NCBI GenBank assembly: GCA_002379985.1 | Contig: DFVG01000055.1 | Span: 10,142 to 74,141, forward strand | Length of the DNA: 64,000 bases | From: Flavobacteriaceae bacterium UBA4166 | GTDB taxonomy: Bacteria > Bacteroidota > Bacteroidia > Flavobacteriales > Flavobacteriaceae | Direction: 5' to 3' | In this document: positions 61,414-64,000 of the stretch, one piece after another | How positions within the stretch are numbered: the stretch's first letter is position 1 | Layout: every line of letters starts with the position of its first letter | Notes under the pieces: generated by a model | What the model was told of the DNA's origin: nothing | Seen by the model: the letters and a program-made list of their open reading frames with translations, nothing else | Database searches by the model: none | Program-made: the position numbers and the translations under genes

Positions 61414-64000
61414 ATGGAAAAAAAGGACGATGTGATTGAGGTTTTAGGGGCTCGTGTTCACAATTTAAAGAACATAGATGTTTCCATTCCAAGAGAGAAA
61501 TTGGTAGTCATTACAGGGCTTTCGGGCAGTGGAAAATCGTCTTTAGCGTTTGATACCATTTATGCGGAAGGACAGCGTCGCTACATTGAAACCTTCTCTG
61601 CCTATGCACGTCAATTTCTCGGAAGTTTAGAGCGTCCCGATGTCGATAAAATTGAAGGCCTATCGCCCGTTATCGCCATTGAGCAAAAAACTACGAGTAA
61701 GAGTCCGCGTTCTACCGTAGGTACCATTACCGAGATTTACGATTTTTTACGACTGCTTTTTGCGCGTGCTAGTGATGCCTATAGCTACAACACCGGAGAG
61801 AAAATGGTGAGCTATAGCGATGAGCAGATCAAACAACTTATTATTGATGATTTTAAAGGCCGAAAGGTAAGCGTTCTTGCGCCTGTAATTCGTTCCCGAA
61901 AAGGGCATTATCGCGAACTCTTTGAACAAATTGGAAAGCAGGGTTTTGTGAAAGTTCGCGTAGACGGAGAAGTGATGGATATAGTGAAGGGAATGCGCAT
62001 TGATCGCTACAAAACTCACGATATCGAAATTGTGATCGATCGCTTGAAGATTTCCGAAGATACCGATCAAGACAAACGCCTCTCTGAAACGATTGTTACC
62101 GCCATGTATCATGGTGATGACGTTTTGATGGTATTGGATAATGATACGGACGAAGTTCGGTATTTTAGTCGGTCGCTCATGTGTCCTTCTTCCGGAATTT
62201 CCTACCCCAATCCCGAACCCAACAACTTTTCCTTCAACAGTCCAAAAGGCATGTGCCCGGAATGTAAAGGTCTAGGGAAATTGCATCAAGTGAATTTAGA
62301 CAAGATCGTGCCGGATCCTTCCCTTTCCATAAAGCAAGGAGCTTTAGCGCCACACGGACCACAAAAGAGCAAGTGGGTCTTCAAACAATTGGAAATCATT
62401 GCTAAGAAATACGGTTTCGAATTAAGTGACCCATTTTCGAGCATTCCGAAGGAAGCCAAAGAGGTGATCTTCCACGGTGGAAACTCCTCTTTTGATGTGG
62501 AATCCAAAACACTGGGGATTACCCGCAATTATAAAATCGACTTTGAAGGGGTTGCCACGTTTCTTCAGAATACGTTCGAAGCTAATGAGTCGAAATCCTT
62601 GCGCCGCTGGGCAAAAGAGTATATGGACAAAGTGGATTGTCCATCCTGTAATGGGGACCGCCTGCGGAAGGAATCGCTTTATTTCAAAGTAAACGGAAAG
62701 AACATTGCCGAGTTGGCGCATATGGACATTGTAGAGCTTACCACTTGGTTCGACAATTTGGAAGCACAACTTTCAGAAACCCAACAAAAGATCGCTACCG
62801 GGATCATCAAGGAAGTACGGGCGCGACTGCGTTTTTTGAATGATGTCGGACTCACCTATTTGGCGCTCAACCGAAGTTCTAAGTCGCTTTCCGGTGGGGA
62901 AGCACAGCGAATCAGGCTCGCCACGCAAATTGGTTCACAACTCGTAGGTGTGTTGTACATTTTGGATGAACCAAGTATTGGCCTACACCAACGCGATAAC
63001 GAACGATTGATCCACTCCCTAATTCAGCTTCGGGATATTGGCAATTCTGTGATCGTTGTTGAGCATGATAAAGAAATGATTGAAAGTGCCGATCACGTGA
63101 TCGATATTGGTCCGGCGGCCGGAAAACATGGTGGGGAGATCGTTTCCGAAGGAACCCCAGAAACCATCACCAAAACGCATACGCTTACGGCAGACTACTT
63201 AAATGGCACCAAAGAAATTGAACTTCCGAAGCAACGCAGAGAAGGAAACGGAAAAACATTAACACTAAGTGGTGCGACCGGAAACAACCTTAAAAATGTG
63301 ACCGTATCGTTTCCGCTTGGAATGATGATTGGCGTGACCGGTGTTTCAGGAAGTGGGAAGTCGACGTTGATCAACGAAACTCTCTACCCGATTCTAAATG
63401 CACATTTCTTCAACGGTGTTAAAAAACCCATGCCGTATCAAAAAATTGAAGGCTTACAACATCTAGACAAGGTTATTGATATCAATCAATCTCCCATCGG
63501 AAGAACACCTCGCTCGAATCCTGCGACCTATACCGGAGTGTTCTCAGAAATACGCAGTTTGTTTGCCAAAATTCCGGAAGCACAAATAAGAGGGTATAAG
63601 CCGGGACGTTTCAGTTTTAATGTGAAAGGCGGGCGATGTGAAACTTGTCAAGGAGGCGGTTTGCGAGTCATTGAAATGAACTTTCTTCCGGATGTCTATG
63701 TAGAGTGTGAGACCTGTCAAGGCAAACGCTTTAACCGCGAAACGCTGGAAATTCGGTACAAAGGAAAATCGATTTATGATGTACTGGCGATGACCATCGA
63801 TGAAGCCTGTGATTTCTTTGAACACATTCCGAAGATCTACCGAAAATTGAAAACGATTAGAGATGTTGGCTTAGGCTATATTACACTAGGACAGCAATCA
63901 ACGACGCTTTCCGGAGGCGAGGCACAGCGAATCAAATTGGCCACAGAGCTTTCCAAACGGGACACCGGAAATACTTTTTATATCCTTGATGAACCCACAA
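61414..64000 (+). CDS. uvrA: Excinuclease ABC subunit A (partial, C-terminus off window)
   Basis: 862 complete codons are present from the ATG at 61414; the frame runs past base 64000 and about 80 residues are missing against the usual length. Two ABC ATPase modules are visible: Walker A GLSGSGKSSLAF near residue 31-42 and GVSGSGKSTLIN near 644-655, signature LSGGEAQRIRLATQIGSQ in the first and LSGGEAQRIKLATELSK at the end. Zinc-finger cysteines include CPECKG (about residue 280), CPSCNGD and CETCQGGG/CETCQGK. UvrA finds DNA lesions with UvrB in nucleotide excision repair. Five TTCCGAAG octamers fall in this gene. Confidence 0.97.
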   Translation, partial: MEKKDDVIEVLGARVHNLKNIDVSIPREKLVVITGLSGSGKSSLAFDTIYAEGQRRYIETFSAYARQFLGSLERPDVDKIEGLSPVIAIEQKTTSKSPRSTVGTITEIYDFLRLLFARASDAYSYNTGEKMVSYSDEQIKQLIIDDFKGRKVSVLAPVIRSRKGHYRELFEQIGKQGFVKVRVDGEVMDIVKGMRIDRYKTHDIEIVIDRLKISEDTDQDKRLSETIVTAMYHGDDVLMVLDNDTDEVRYFSRSLMCPSSGISYPNPEPNNFSFNSPKGMCPECKGLGKLHQVNLDKIVPDPSLSIKQGALAPHGPQKSKWVFKQLEIIAKKYGFELSDPFSSIPKEAKEVIFHGGNSSFDVESKTLGITRNYKIDFEGVATFLQNTFEANESKSLRRWAKEYMDKVDCPSCNGDRLRKESLYFKVNGKNIAELAHMDIVELTTWFDNLEAQLSETQQKIATGIIKEVRARLRFLNDVGLTYLALNRSSKSLSGGEAQRIRLATQIGSQLVGVLYILDEPSIGLHQRDNERLIHSLIQLRDIGNSVIVVEHDKEMIESADHVIDIGPAAGKHGGEIVSEGTPETITKTHTLTADYLNGTKEIELPKQRREGNGKTLTLSGATGNNLKNVTVSFPLGMMIGVTGVSGSGKSTLINETLYPILNAHFFNGVKKPMPYQKIEGLQHLDKVIDINQSPIGRTPRSNPATYTGVFSEIRSLFAKIPEAQIRGYKPGRFSFNVKGGRCETCQGGGLRVIEMNFLPDVYVECETCQGKRFNRETLEIRYKGKSIYDVLAMTIDEACDFFEHIPKIYRKLKTIRDVGLGYITLGQQSTTLSGGEAQRIKLATELSKRDTGNTFYILDEPT

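Larger units (their letters stand above)
1965..63834. repeat. Dispersed octamer TTCCGAAG (about 44 copies, both strands)
   Basis: Plus-strand TTCCGAAG begins at 3779, 4500, 7465, 9143, 9530, 11176, 12287, 12391, 16207, 19451, 20933, 21058, 28238, 36363, 36883, 40982, 43772, 48689, 53225, 55644, 57239, 60001, 62052, 62444, 63144, 63234 and 63827. The complement CTTCGGAA begins at 1965, 2566, 11070, 17841, 18168, 24676, 28402, 31791, 32396, 36753, 37126, 41349, 41489, 47657, 49740, 53894 and 55540. Essentially all are within genes, in every codon phase. Flanks lean to a T before and (G/C/A)AA after. Positions were read by eye and may be off by a base or two; a few copies may be missed. Confidence 0.75.

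Noticed and set aside
1..64000. tRNA, rRNA, IS elements, CRISPR arrays, prophage
   Set aside because: No cloverleaf with CCA end, no transposase or terminal repeats, no regularly spaced repeats and no phage genes were seen.

Overview
This window looks like chromosome from a marine-type member of the Flavobacteriaceae (Bacteroidota). No 16S gene is present, so the genus is left open. The evidence is: recognisable promoters of the Bacteroidota type (TTG, a 17-23 bp spacer, then TAnnTTTG), weak or absent Shine-Dalgarno sequences, many short-lipobox lipoproteins, family content (SIMPL, DUF2061, GAF protein, DUF4369-like TlpA, four-helix-bundle protein, Wzi/Wzc/Wza), and about 42-43 % G+C in hand-counted lines of most genes. 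Coding density is very high. I see no rRNA, tRNA, IS element or CRISPR array.

Layout. 1-3.2 kb: iorA-iorB-xdhC, an exported molybdenum hydroxylase and its maturation factor (xdhC cut by the left edge). 3.3-6.9 kb: cysteine dioxygenase, divergent from a group II PLP decarboxylase plus a sodium/solute symporter, a probable hypotaurine (taurine-type) synthesis module. 6.9-11.1 kb: an outer-membrane protein, a histidine kinase/response regulator pair and two small membrane proteins. 11.1-35.5 kb: one long leftward surface-polysaccharide locus. Reading with transcription it holds cysQ, a DUF2061 protein, cysC, cysD, a four-helix-bundle gene, cysN, wzx, two sulfotransferases, glycosyltransferases, a wzy candidate, an AT-rich stretch of modification enzymes, then a PglC/D/E/F-like bacillosamine set and the export machinery wza-wzc-wzi. 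The set contains everything needed to make PAPS, sulfate a polymer and recycle PAP, so a sulfated capsule or exopolysaccharide is the best reading.

35.6-46.6 kb: three tandem paralogous lipoproteins of about 1,220 residues, each with an N-terminal metallophosphoesterase-like domain, a middle segment with kinase-like motifs, and a C-terminal Omp85-like barrel. The middle copy keeps all phosphoesterase metal motifs but has altered DRH/RDRD/NFDG motifs in the middle segment. The two outer copies show the reverse. This reciprocal decay is the most unusual protein-level observation.

46.7-64 kb: mostly housekeeping and envelope genes. They include an HD-domain protein with a Pycsar-effector-like membrane domain, a large GAF protein, a TlpA-like lipoprotein, SIMPL, rhomboid protease, LpxL-type acyltransferase, a class V aminotransferase, GlmM-like mutase, acyltransferase 3, AcpH, gamma-glutamyltransferase, an unknown membrane protein and uvrA (cut by the right edge).

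At the DNA level, the octamer TTCCGAAG is strikingly over-represented. I counted about 44 copies on the two strands where about two are expected. It occurs in all codon phases and both orientations, and is nearly absent from the AT-rich part of the polysaccharide locus. Counts were made by eye.
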